A DNA stretch of 64,000 nucleotides from G965220205 sp965220205 (lineage in GTDB: Bacteria; Chloroflexota; Dehalococcoidia; Lucifugimonadales; Australimonadaceae): assembly GCA_965220205.1 (NCBI GenBank), contig OZ244812.1, positions 682,001-746,000 of the forward strand, in the 5' to 3' direction. Position numbers and translations under genes: made by a program. A model generated the notes under the pieces. The model made no database searches and had not been told where the DNA came from. It saw only the letters and a list, made by a program, of their open reading frames with translations. Below are positions 42,182 through 50,577 of this stretch, piece after piece (the stretch's first letter is position 1; every line of letters begins with the position of its first letter).

Positions 42182-44716
42182 ATGGCAATCAAACCCCAGA
42201 GCGCTGAGCAACGCGTCGTCCTGAACATCAACGGGATGACGTGTACGGCGTGTGCGCAGACCGTCGAGAGCGCGCTGCGGCGCGTGCCCGGCGTCGCTAG
42301 CGCCACGCTGAGCCTGAGCGACGACACCGCGGCTGTCGCGTACGACCCAGGCGCCGTCAAGGTGCGCGACATGATGGCGGCGGTCGAGGCGGCCGGCTAC
42401 GGCGCCGGAGCCGACGAGGTCGCGTTCGTCGTCGACGGGCTGGCCGGCGGACCGGCGGCGCAGGATGTCGAGCGCCGCGTGGAACGACTCGACGGCGTGG
42501 TCCATGCCTCGGCGAGCCTGGGCGCCGACACGGTCCGCGTCTCTTACGTCCGGGGCGCGGCGAGCGTCGAGAGCATACGCCGAGCGATTGAGGAGTCCGG
42601 CCTGCGCGTCGTGGAAGTACGGAGCGACGATCAGCTCGCGGCTGACCTGGAGCGCCTCTCCCGCACCAAAGAGATCAACGCGCTGCGCCGCAAGGTGACG
42701 CTGGCGGCTGTCGCCGGCGCGGCGATCTTTGCGCTGATGTGGGTTCCGCCGGGCAACCTAGGCTTGTCGAGTTTCCAGTTGGGCGTCCTCCTCTGGGCTA
42801 TCGCCACGCCCGTGCAGTTCTGGATCGGCGCGACCTTCTACCACGGCGCGTGGACCGCGCTCAAGAGCCGCACGTCCAACATGAACACGCTCGTCGCTCT
42901 CGGCACGAGCGTGGCCTACGGCTACAGCACGCTCCTCACATTCTTCGAGGGCGCGTTCGGCGAGGCGCACCTGCTGTACGCAAACAGCGCCTTCGGGCAC
43001 GGCTCTGGCGCCTACTTCGATACACCGGCCATCATCATCACGCTCATCCTCTTCGGCCGCTTCCTCGAAGCGCGCGCAAGAGGGCAGACGACCGACGCCA
43101 TCCGATCGCTCATCGGGCTCCAACCCCGGACGGCGCGGGTCGTCCGCGATGGCGAGGAGCTCGAGGTCGCGACTGCGGACGTCGTCTACGACGACGTCGT
43201 TATCGTCCGGCCGGGCGAGCGCATCCCCGTCGACGGCGAGGTCGTTTCGGGCCATTCAACCATCGACGAGAGCATGCTGACCGGCGAGAGCGCCCCCGTG
43301 GAGAAGGAGCTGGGCGCGGCTGTCTATGCCGGGACCGTGAACTCCGTGGGCAGCTTCACGTTCCGGGCGACTCGGGTCGGGGCCGAAACGGCGCTGCTCC
43401 AGATCGTGCGGATGGTCCAGCAGGCGCAGGGATCGAGAGCGCCGATCCAGCGGCTCGCCGACACGGTGTCCGCGTACTTCGTCCCCACGGTGCTCAGCAT
43501 CGCGGTGATCACAGGCGTCGTCTGGTACGCGTTCGGGCCCGATCCCTCGCTGGGCATCGCCGTGCTGAACGTGATCGCAGTGCTGATCATCGCGTGCCCC
43601 TGCGCGCTCGGGCTCGCCACGCCAACGGCGATCATGGTCGGCACGGGGAAGGGCGCGGAGTATGGCGTGCTCATCCGCGACGCCGGCGCGCTCGAACGCG
43701 CGCACAAGCTCGATGTCGTCGTTCTCGACAAGACGGGTACGCTGACCGTCGGCAAGCCTCAGCTGACCGACATTCTGCCGACCGGCGCCATAACGGAGAC
43801 AGAGGTCCTGCGCCTCGCGGCCTCTGTCGAGCGCTCCAGCGAGCACCCGGCGGCGAGAGCCATCGTGGCTGCCGCCGCGGAGCGAGACCTTGCGTTGAGC
43901 GCAACCGCTGATTTCCAGGCTGCGCCCGGCTTCGGAGTGCGGGCCCGGGTCGACGGCGAGTGGGTCGCGGTCGGGAGCATCCGGCTCGCGCGCGAGGGCG
44001 GGGCCGCGCTGAACGGCGCCGAGCAGCTCGCGGCCCGCGGGCGCACGCCGATGGCGGTCGTACGGGGCGAAGAGGTCGTCGGCGTGCTAGGCGTCGCCGA
44101 CGCCGTCAGGCCCGAGTCCGCGAAAGCAGTCGCCCGACTCCAAGCGATGGGGGCCAGCGTCGTCATGCTGAGCGGCGACACGCGGTCCACCGCCGAGGCG
44201 GTCGCCGCGGAGGTAGGCATTACACAGGTGCTCGCCGAAGTCCTGCCCGGACAGAAGGCCGACGAGGTCCGCAGGCTCCAGGCAAGCGGCGCGCGCGTCG
44301 CCATGGTCGGCGACGGCATCAACGACGCCCCCGCGTTGGTCCAAGCCGACGTTGGCGTCGCTATCGGGACGGGAACGGACGTCGCCATGGAGGCGGCCGA
44401 CATCACGCTGATGCGCGGCGACCTCATGGGCGTCAGCGAGGCGATCGCCCTATCAAAGGCCACGATACGGACGGTGCGGCAGAACCTGTTCTGGGCGTTC
44501 ATCTACAACGTTTCGCTCATCCCGATCGCGGCCGGGCTGCTCTACCTGTTCTTCAGCGACGGAGTTCCCGCGGGGTTCCTTCGCTACCCGTTGGGCGACT
44601 TCGGGTTCCTCAGCCCGATCATGGCCGCGTTCGCCATGGCGTTCAGCTCCGTGTCAGTCGTCACCAACTCGCTCCGGCTCCGCCGGTGGAGGCCGGCCGG
44701 GGCAGGGCGCTCGTAG
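42182..44716 (+). CDS. copA: Copper-exporting P1B-type ATPase CopA
   Basis: This 844-residue inner-membrane Cu(I) pump has an N-terminal HMA domain with GMTCTAC (C21/C24). A second HMA-like domain (about 79-140) reads GLAGGPAAQD at the metal loop and so has lost its CxxC. Then come the membrane CPC motif (IIACPCALGLATPT), TGES, the phosphorylation motif DKTGTLT, SSEHPAARA and MVGDGINDAPAL. All catalytic motifs are intact. It is the second gene of the csoR operon. Confidence 0.97.
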   Translation: MAIKPQSAEQRVVLNINGMTCTACAQTVESALRRVPGVASATLSLSDDTAAVAYDPGAVKVRDMMAAVEAAGYGAGADEVAFVVDGLAGGPAAQDVERRVERLDGVVHASASLGADTVRVSYVRGAASVESIRRAIEESGLRVVEVRSDDQLAADLERLSRTKEINALRRKVTLAAVAGAAIFALMWVPPGNLGLSSFQLGVLLWAIATPVQFWIGATFYHGAWTALKSRTSNMNTLVALGTSVAYGYSTLLTFFEGAFGEAHLLYANSAFGHGSGAYFDTPAIIITLILFGRFLEARARGQTTDAIRSLIGLQPRTARVVRDGEELEVATADVVYDDVVIVRPGERIPVDGEVVSGHSTIDESMLTGESAPVEKELGAAVYAGTVNSVGSFTFRATRVGAETALLQIVRMVQQAQGSRAPIQRLADTVSAYFVPTVLSIAVITGVVWYAFGPDPSLGIAVLNVIAVLIIACPCALGLATPTAIMVGTGKGAEYGVLIRDAGALERAHKLDVVVLDKTGTLTVGKPQLTDILPTGAITETEVLRLAASVERSSEHPAARAIVAAAAERDLALSATADFQAAPGFGVRARVDGEWVAVGSIRLAREGGAALNGAEQLAARGRTPMAVVRGEEVVGVLGVADAVRPESAKAVARLQAMGASVVMLSGDTRSTAEAVAAEVGITQVLAEVLPGQKADEVRRLQASGARVAMVGDGINDAPALVQADVGVAIGTGTDVAMEAADITLMRGDLMGVSEAIALSKATIRTVRQNLFWAFIYNVSLIPIAAGLLYLFFSDGVPAGFLRYPLGDFGFLSPIMAAFAMAFSSVSVVTNSLRLRRWRPAGAGRS

Positions 44717-44753
44717 GAACTATCGAGTATGAACTCGTCGAAAGGCTATTGCC

Positions 44754-44933
44754 ATGTCAATGATGGACGCCATGTTCCAAGGCCAGGGCACTGCAATAGA
44801 CCCCGTGTGCAAGATGACTGTCGACAAGGCGGACCCGCCCGGCGGCACGGCGGAGCACGAGAGCCAGGTCTACTACTTCTGCGCCGTCGGATGCCGTGAG
44901 GCGTTCACCACCGAGCCGGCCAAGTTCCTCTAG
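44754..44933 (+). CDS. YHS-domain protein
   Basis: This 59-residue protein reads DPVCKMTV near its start and VYYFCAVGCREAFTTEPAKF at its end, the hallmark of the metal-binding YHS domain found in copper and heavy-metal systems. Cysteines lie in DPVCKM and FCAVGC. ATG 44754 has AAAGG upstream, and it follows copA by 37 bases. It is probably a small cytosolic copper-binding or chaperone partner of CopA. Confidence 0.9.
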   Translation: MSMMDAMFQGQGTAIDPVCKMTVDKADPPGGTAEHESQVYYFCAVGCREAFTTEPAKFL

Positions 44934-44935
44934 CC

Positions 44936-45817
44936 GTGGATATGGTCTCAGTGCCCTGCGGGTACGCGACCGAAGGTCAAGGCGTGACTCCGCTCGGCGC
45001 CGCGGTCGACGGCGGGTTCATGCGCGGCTTGGGACTCGATGTGACGCTGCGCAAGATGGGCGACGCCCACGCGGTCGCGGCAGGACTGGACGCAGGCGAA
45101 ATCACGTTCGGCAACCTGGCGGCGCCGGGGCTCGTCGAGGCGGTGAGCCGCGGGGCGGCGCTGGTGTTCCTCGCGGGGGGCGTCAACCAGCAGTTCCTAG
45201 TCGGCGCCCCGGGACGTTCGCTCGCGGACGTAGCGGGACAACCGATGGGCACCAGCAGCCCCGGCGATCTGACCGACTTCCTGGTCCAGATCACGATGGA
45301 ACGGGTCACCGAAGCCGAGTCAGAGGTGCGCTACGCCGGAGGGAGCCGCGTGCGGTTGCAGGCGTTGTTGGAGGGCGACATCGCCGCGTCTCCGCTGTCG
45401 CCTCCGCTGGCCGTCGAAGCGAAGCATCAGGGCTGCGCGTGGTTGTACGACTACGCGGAACTCGGCCTGAACTTCGCGATCGGGGGCATTGCCGCGTCTC
45501 GCCGCGTCGTAGCCGCTCAGCCCGATCTCGTCGACCGCTTCCTGCGCGGGTACTTGGCTGGGCAACGACGCTACCAGCAGGACCGAGCCTTCGGCGTCGG
45601 CGTCCAGCAGCGCTACGGCGAGACGAGCACGGCCATCGCCGAGGAGACGTATGACGTGACCAGCGCGGGCTTCCGGCGGACGCCCGATCCCGCGACGGAA
45701 GGCATGCGCCTCCTGGTCGACTTCTGGAAGGCCAGCGGCAAGCTCCCGGCGGCGTTCCGTGTCGAGGACGTCGCGGACTCAGCGCCGGTGCTGGCCGCGT
45801 GCGCCGCTCTCGGCTAG
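44936..45817 (+). CDS. Periplasmic-binding-protein-fold protein without signal peptide
   Basis: This 293-residue NMT1/SsuA-like binding-fold protein shows GGFMRGLGLDVTLRKMGDAHAVAAGLDAGEITFGN and a hinge GRSLADVAGQPMGTSSPGDL. The start is GTG 44936, only 2 bases after the YHS stop, or ATG 44942. Neither has a clear ribosome site, so translation may be coupled. There is no signal peptide. It is distantly related to the proteins at 23789 and 47851. It could be a cytoplasmic ligand binder or an enzyme of the dihydroxyphthalate-decarboxylase type. Confidence 0.72.
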   Translation: MDMVSVPCGYATEGQGVTPLGAAVDGGFMRGLGLDVTLRKMGDAHAVAAGLDAGEITFGNLAAPGLVEAVSRGAALVFLAGGVNQQFLVGAPGRSLADVAGQPMGTSSPGDLTDFLVQITMERVTEAESEVRYAGGSRVRLQALLEGDIAASPLSPPLAVEAKHQGCAWLYDYAELGLNFAIGGIAASRRVVAAQPDLVDRFLRGYLAGQRRYQQDRAFGVGVQQRYGETSTAIAEETYDVTSAGFRRTPDPATEGMRLLVDFWKASGKLPAAFRVEDVADSAPVLAACAALG

Positions 45818-45848
45818 ATCGATTGGCGCGGGCCTCTCGACCGGCGAG

Positions 45849-46475
45849 CTACCCCTTCTTCGGCAGCATCTCGACGCGGGTCTGGCGCGGGCCAAGGCTC
45901 TCGTAGTACTCGAACGTGTCGAGGTTGTACCGGCCCTGGTTGAAGTCGCCGCCGCGCTGACTGCGGATGATAATCGCGACCGTCCGCTCGCCCACCGTAA
46001 TCTCGGTGTGGACCTCGTACGGCTTGACCAGGTCGACGTCCCCGGGCTCAACGAGCACGTTCGACGCGAGCTTGATCTCGGCGTAGTCGGGCCGCGAGCG
46101 GTCGTCGGTCCGGTCGTACCGCTCGATGCGCTCATGGCCGTCGAGTACGCCGTAGAGGGTGTAGATGTGCGCGTGGTCATGGATGCGGGGACGCGTGCCG
46201 TGCCGCGCCGCGCCCTTGGTCAGACCGTTTATCGCGAAGCCGTAGTCGGGGTCCTCGTAGAACAGCAGGTTCTCTGCCCGGCCGTCAGCTGGGACGCAGT
46301 CGGGCCAGTCCTTGGAGGCCTCCATGACCTCCGGGTCGGCCAGCAACTCGGAGAGGATTGGCGTAAGCGCCACCCAGCGCTTGTCGAGGTCGGGCTCGGA
46401 CGCGAAGAGCTCGCGTGTCTTGGCGACGAACCGGCCCAACGCGTTCTCGGTAGTGGTGGTGGTCTCGATTACCAT
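45849..46475 (-). CDS. Cysteine-dioxygenase-like cupin protein
   Basis: This 208-residue protein has a single cupin barrel. The H-x-H signature HDHAHIYTLYGVLDGHE and a third histidine in VEPGDVDLVKPYEVHT resemble the cysteine/thiol dioxygenase fold with its three-His iron site. GGAGGGC precedes ATG 46475. It is downstream of an amidohydrolase gene on the same strand (gap 53). Oxidation of a small thiol or of a related ligand is likely; the substrate is not known. Confidence 0.75.
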   Translation of the reverse strand: MVIETTTTTENALGRFVAKTRELFASEPDLDKRWVALTPILSELLADPEVMEASKDWPDCVPADGRAENLLFYEDPDYGFAINGLTKGAARHGTRPRIHDHAHIYTLYGVLDGHERIERYDRTDDRSRPDYAEIKLASNVLVEPGDVDLVKPYEVHTEITVGERTVAIIIRSQRGGDFNQGRYNLDTFEYYESLGPRQTRVEMLPKKG

Positions 46476-46528
46476 GAAGCCCTCCCTTGGCCAACGTCGT
46501 TCCGTGGATGCGGGTCCTCTAAGCCAAC

Positions 46529-47665
46529 CTACGCCAACTCTGGGACTCCCGTCTCGGAGTAGAACGCCGCGCAATTGTCCCAGAGAATCTTGCGCTTGTC
46601 CTCGTCGGGCAGCGGCAGTTCAAGGAAGCTGTCGACGGCCTCCGGGTAGCGGGAGTCGCCGTGCGGGTAGTCGGTGGAGAAGACGAGCTGGCTGCTGCCA
46701 ATCTCTTCGATCAGGTACTTGGCCGGCGTCTCGTCCGGCTCTATCGAAACGACGCACTGCCGCTTGAAGTACTCGCTCGGCGCCATCGTGAGCTCAGGCA
46801 CGAAGATATCGGCCTCGCGCTCGTACCCCTCGTCGAGCCGCCACAGGAGCCAGGGCGCCCACGAGCAGTTCGCCTCGAGGAACGCGATCCGCAGCTCGGG
46901 ATGACGTTCGAGTACGCCGCCCGCGACGAAGCTGCCGAGCCCGAGCATCTGCTCGAATGGCTGAGCGTAGACGCGCCGCAGCATGAAGTTCGGCTCGAAC
47001 TGGTCGCCGCTCTGCCGCGAGGCCGAGCCCGTGGCCTCGTGGAATCCGAGGGGGATCCCCAGCTCCTCGAGCGTATCCCACAACGGCTCGTAGTAGGGGT
47101 CGTGCCACGCCTTGCCGTTCACGATGTTGGAGCGGACGAACACGGCGCGGAATCCGAGCTCCTGCACCGCGCGCCTCGTCTCGGCGACCGCGTCGTTGAT
47201 GTCGTGCACCGAAATCATGCCTGCGCCGAGGAGGCGGTGCGGGTCCAGCTTGCAGAAATCGTACATCCAGTCGTTGTACGCTCGGGCGATGGCGGCGGCG
47301 AAACGCGGGTCCATCTGCGGCTGCGTGAGGATGCTGAGGCCGCGGCTGGGATAGAGAACGGCCACGTCGATGCCCTCGATCCCCATCGCCTCGAGCTGGA
47401 CGTCGGGGCCCCAGCCGCGTTCGGAGTGATCGCGGTAGATCACCTGGTTGCGCTCGTAGTTGTGGCCCCGGTGCAGCGTTCCGGAGGTCCGCCGCGCCCC
47501 GGGGTTTGGCTGAGGCCACATCACGCCCAAGTCGCGCACGTTCTCCGACGTTCTGCCAACCGGCGCCCGGTCGCGGAACTCCGGATCGATGTAGCGCGGC
47601 CAGAGGTCCGGGGGCTCCATGATGTGCATGTCGCTGTCAAGGACCCTGAACCCGTTCTTCGCCAT
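46529..47665 (-). CDS. Amidohydrolase (ACMSD-like)
   Basis: This 378-residue TIM-barrel metalloenzyme has VLDSDMHIMEPPDLW at the N-terminal metal site, GFHEATG in the middle, and FSTDYPHGDSRYPEA at the C-terminal site. It is closest in the window to the protein at 20571. AAGGAGG precedes the ATG. It probably forms an operon with the cysteine-dioxygenase-like gene downstream. The substrate is unknown; decarboxylation or hydrolysis of an aromatic ring-fission product is typical. Confidence 0.9.
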   Translation of the reverse strand: MAKNGFRVLDSDMHIMEPPDLWPRYIDPEFRDRAPVGRTSENVRDLGVMWPQPNPGARRTSGTLHRGHNYERNQVIYRDHSERGWGPDVQLEAMGIEGIDVAVLYPSRGLSILTQPQMDPRFAAAIARAYNDWMYDFCKLDPHRLLGAGMISVHDINDAVAETRRAVQELGFRAVFVRSNIVNGKAWHDPYYEPLWDTLEELGIPLGFHEATGSASRQSGDQFEPNFMLRRVYAQPFEQMLGLGSFVAGGVLERHPELRIAFLEANCSWAPWLLWRLDEGYEREADIFVPELTMAPSEYFKRQCVVSIEPDETPAKYLIEEIGSSQLVFSTDYPHGDSRYPEAVDSFLELPLPDEDKRKILWDNCAAFYSETGVPELA

Positions 47666-47797
47666 AGCTCGCCTCCTTCCGTCTGTCGAGGTCGTCCGTC
47701 GCGGCGGCTCTTGCTAGGCCCGTGCTCGGCGTGACGAAACTGTACCACAGGGCCGTCGGTCATAGCATGGCCCAGCCTCGACTCAGCGCTCATTCAT

Positions 47798-47833
47798 CTT
47801 GACGCGACCGAGAATCTTGACGCGACCGAGAAT
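47798..47833 (+). repeat. Tandem 18-bp duplication in a promoter
   Basis: CTTGACGCGACCGAGAAT occurs twice, exactly and without spacing, at 47798-47815 and 47816-47833. Each copy contains a TTGACG -35-like hexamer. Confidence 0.9.
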
Positions 47834-47844
47834 GCGGGTATGTT
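47817..47844 (+). promoter_or_regulatory. Promoter of a probable leaderless mRNA
   Basis: TTGACG (47817-47822) from the second repeat copy is followed by a 16-base spacer and TATGTT (47839-47844). The ATG at 47851 lies at the expected transcription start and has no ribosome site, so the mRNA is probably leaderless. Confidence 0.55.
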
Positions 47845-47850
47845 GTCGCC

Positions 47851-48780
47851 ATGGCAACGCAACAGCGCCCCGTCAAGCTCGCCTACCGCGACGTGGACCG
47901 CACGCCGGTCATCTACTGCATCCAGGAGATGGCCCGCCGGCGCTACGACCTCGAGGTGGACGTCGTCCGCATCCAGCCCACGGAGGAGTACGAGGCCTGC
48001 CTTTTCGACGGTTCGGGCGACATCCTCATCGAGCACCTCGAGTACCTCTACGAAAAAGCCGCCGGAGGCGTTGAGGTCTCGTTCTTCTGCGCCCCTGTCA
48101 TCGAGACAGGGCTGGAGCTCGTCGTTCGCCCCGGCACACGCTCAATCGACGAGCTGAGGGGAGGCCGGATCGCCGTCCGCCTACCGGGGAGGCCGCACGC
48201 GGCCACGATGCGGCTGCGGCACATGGGCCTCCTCGACGACGTGGAGGTCGTCCATATCAGCGACCGCGACATCGGGCGGTGGCGGCAATGGCGGCGAGTG
48301 GCCGACGGCGACTGCGGGGCCGCGTGGATATCGTCGCTCTACCTGCCGGCGGCGCTCGACGCCGGCCTCGAAGTGCTGCCCGTGCCCGACATCGAGGTCG
48401 TCAGTCACTACGCGCAGGCCTGCCTCGCCAGCTTTCCACGCGAGCACCCGGACCTCTTTGAGACCTACGTGAAGGCGATGCTTCACGCGATGAGCCTGGT
48501 CGCCAACGACCCTGACGCGGCGTTCGAAATCGCGATGGGCGAGCCTATGCGTCTCATCGGAATCGAGGATCGCGTCATCGCGCGCCGCGCCTTCGACGCC
48601 ATCACGCGCGGCGTGCGCGCGCGTCCCTATCCGACCACCGAGGCGCTGAAGAACGGCTACGAGATCGCCGTAGAGGAGTACCCGGCCGCAGCTGCGGTCG
48701 ACCTCAACCAGCTCTGGGACCTGAGCTGGGTGCAGCGCAACGACGATAGCGGCTTCATAGGCGGCCTCTACCCCGCCTAG
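47851..48780 (+). CDS. Periplasmic-binding-protein-fold protein without signal peptide
   Basis: This 309-residue protein has the NMT1/4,5-dihydroxyphthalate-decarboxylase-like fold. PVKLAYRDVDRTPVIYCIQEMARRRYDLEVDVVR begins directly at the first strand. TRSIDELRGGRIAVRLPG is the hinge. No signal peptide or lipobox precedes it. It is transcribed alone from the duplicated promoter just upstream. A cytosolic decarboxylase or ligand-binding role is possible; substrate and partners are unknown. Confidence 0.75.
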   Translation: MATQQRPVKLAYRDVDRTPVIYCIQEMARRRYDLEVDVVRIQPTEEYEACLFDGSGDILIEHLEYLYEKAAGGVEVSFFCAPVIETGLELVVRPGTRSIDELRGGRIAVRLPGRPHAATMRLRHMGLLDDVEVVHISDRDIGRWRQWRRVADGDCGAAWISSLYLPAALDAGLEVLPVPDIEVVSHYAQACLASFPREHPDLFETYVKAMLHAMSLVANDPDAAFEIAMGEPMRLIGIEDRVIARRAFDAITRGVRARPYPTTEALKNGYEIAVEEYPAAAAVDLNQLWDLSWVQRNDDSGFIGGLYPA

Positions 48781-48851
48781 GCTCCGACCAACCCCCATTT
48801 CCTGCCGTGCCGAGCCCCGGGAGTCGGACCCCGGGGTCCGACTGCGACAGG

Positions 48852-49586
48852 CTAACGAGACGACGCCCCCGTCGGCAGACTGCGGATGTAGTCCTCAATG
48901 TCGCCGAGGGGCAGCACGTCGGCGTACTTCTCGTTCATGTCGAACAGGTTGATAGCGTGGGCCGCCTCGGTGCGATCGAAAACGCACTCCTCGGCGACGG
49001 CGACGCGGTAGCGCCGGGAGCAGGCGTCCACGACGGAGGCTCGCACACAGCCGCTCGTGCTCTCGCCGGCGATAATGACAGTGTCAATGCCCAGGTGCGC
49101 GAAATGGTTCTCGAGAGGCGTGCCGTTGAAAGCGCTCGGCGAGTTCTTCCGGAGTACGACCTCGCCGTCCATGGGCGCTATCTCGTCGATGATGTCGTAC
49201 TGGCGGCGCCGGCGCTCCTCCATCTCGGGGTCCGCCGGGCGCGCCGCGGCGCCCGTCCCTCTGTTGGCCGTAGCCCATCCGCTCATGCCTGAGTCGCGCT
49301 CGTCGAGGCCGGTCACGTACGCGATAGGGATGCGGGCTTCGCGCGCCGTGCTGAGCAGGGACTGGATATGCGGGACCGACTCCCAGGCGGTCAGCCCGCA
49401 GCTGCCCGGCCACTCTTTCACCGCTTCCAGCAGCGGCTGGGGCTTGTCGCCGAACACCCAGCGGTAGAGATCGATGAGCAGCACGGCCGGCTTCTGTCCA
49501 AACCCGATGCGCCGGTCGCCGCTGCGGAGGGCTTGGTGCGCCTTGTCCTGTTCCGTTAGGAAACGTTCCCACACTCGCTCCGCCAT
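48852..49586 (-). CDS. Isochorismatase-family cysteine hydrolase
   Basis: This 244-residue alpha/beta hydrolase has the catalytic triad D39 (VLLIDLY), K147 (VLRKNSPSAF) and C180 (GESTSGCVRAS). It resembles N-carbamoylsarcosine amidase and maleamate or nicotinamide-type amidases more than true isochorismatases. ATG 49586 follows GAGGAG. It has its own promoter at 49618-49646. It probably hydrolyses an amide or carbamoyl group. Confidence 0.92.
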   Translation of the reverse strand: MAERVWERFLTEQDKAHQALRSGDRRIGFGQKPAVLLIDLYRWVFGDKPQPLLEAVKEWPGSCGLTAWESVPHIQSLLSTAREARIPIAYVTGLDERDSGMSGWATANRGTGAAARPADPEMEERRRRQYDIIDEIAPMDGEVVLRKNSPSAFNGTPLENHFAHLGIDTVIIAGESTSGCVRASVVDACSRRYRVAVAEECVFDRTEAAHAINLFDMNEKYADVLPLGDIEDYIRSLPTGASSR

Positions 49587-49617
49587 AGTCGTCGCTCCTC
49601 TGTCCCGTGATAGCTGC

Positions 49618-49646
49618 ACGCTAGGCCCGGCCCCGGCGCGTGTCAA
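49618..49646 (-). promoter_or_regulatory. Promoter of the isochorismatase-family gene
   Basis: On the minus strand TTGACA (49646-49641), a 17-base spacer and TAGCGT (49623-49618) lie just upstream of the gene, giving a leader of about 25 bases with the ribosome site. Confidence 0.6.
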
Positions 49647-49759
49647 GCGGGCCGGACCCTGCGTCTCACACAGCCGCCCGCCTCCTGAGGCGTCGCGCCG
49701 GCGCCCTCGCATCGCTACACTGGCCGGCACACTTCCGACGCGAACGGGGAGGGCAGGCC

Positions 49760-50122
49760 ATGCAGATACGCAGAATGAGCGAGGCTCCAAAAGAGACGGT
49801 CGACAGTCCGCTCTTCACCAGCGGAGAGGTGAGTCGTCAGCCGCTCGCCCCGGACTCGGACGACTTCAACGTCAGCGTCGTCAGTTTCGGCGCGGGCGTG
49901 CGGAACAAGTTCCACTACCACGAGAGCGACCAGATTCTCGTCGTGACGGAAGGCACGGGGAGAGTCGTGACCGAGGCGGGCGAAGAGGCGACGGTGAGCG
50001 CCGGCGACGTCGTGTTCGCCCCCGCGGGCGAGCGGCACTGGCACGGCGCGGTTGAGGCGTCGACCTTCGCCCACATCACCGTGACGCGGAAGGGAGCGCA
50101 GACCGTGCAAGTGGAGGAGTAG
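49760..50122 (+). CDS. Single-domain cupin protein
   Basis: This 120-residue cupin has NKFHYHESDQILVVTEGTGRV, carrying the H-x-H-x4-Q variant of motif 1, and GERHWHGAVE in motif 2. It probably binds a metal ion. GGGGAGGG precedes ATG 49760. It faces away from the isochorismatase gene and ends 5 bases before the stop of a convergent small gene. The function is unknown. Confidence 0.85.
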   Translation: MQIRRMSEAPKETVDSPLFTSGEVSRQPLAPDSDDFNVSVVSFGAGVRNKFHYHESDQILVVTEGTGRVVTEAGEEATVSAGDVVFAPAGERHWHGAVEASTFAHITVTRKGAQTVQVEE

Positions 50123-50127
50123 CTGCG

Positions 50128-50445
50128 TCACTCCGCCGGGAGCGGGTGGTCGGCGAAGGCGACCCCGTAGTGCTCTCGCTCCGGGGCGGGAGGGCCCAGG
50201 AGCGGCATCAGCTTGGCGAACTGCTCCGCGTAGTAGCCGGAGTGCTCGCTCGACATCGCCGCAACTTCGTCCTCCCATAGCGTCACGACCAACCCCGCGC
50301 CCCGCTCGGTCCTCAGGAGGTAGCACCCCTCGTAGCCCGTTTGCTTGCGCATCTCGGGCACGACGAGCTTCTCGAACACGCCCTGAGCGATGTCCAAGTC
50401 GATGTCGCGCGGGTCGACGTTGAAACGGGTCACACGAGCGTGCAT
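50128..50445 (-). CDS. Dimeric alpha-beta barrel (ABM-like) small protein
   Basis: This 105-residue protein has the ferredoxin-like alpha-beta fold of antibiotic-biosynthesis-monooxygenase-type proteins. It opens ARVTRFNVDPRDID, then KQTGYEGCYLLRTERGAGLVVTLWEDEVA. GGAGG precedes the ATG. It probably acts as a dimer; a catalytic role cannot be assigned. It is convergent with the cupin gene. Confidence 0.75.
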   Translation of the reverse strand: MHARVTRFNVDPRDIDLDIAQGVFEKLVVPEMRKQTGYEGCYLLRTERGAGLVVTLWEDEVAAMSSEHSGYYAEQFAKLMPLLGPPAPEREHYGVAFADHPLPAE

Positions 50446-50577
50446 GTCGGACCTCCGGGGAGCGCCATGCGCGCATGATAGCGACGGCGGGCCGTGGACG
50501 GCTACGGCCCGCCTCCGTGCCTGGGAACGGGTCGAGCGCGCATTGGCGGGAGGGCGAGCCGCGCGGCGGCCGGACGC

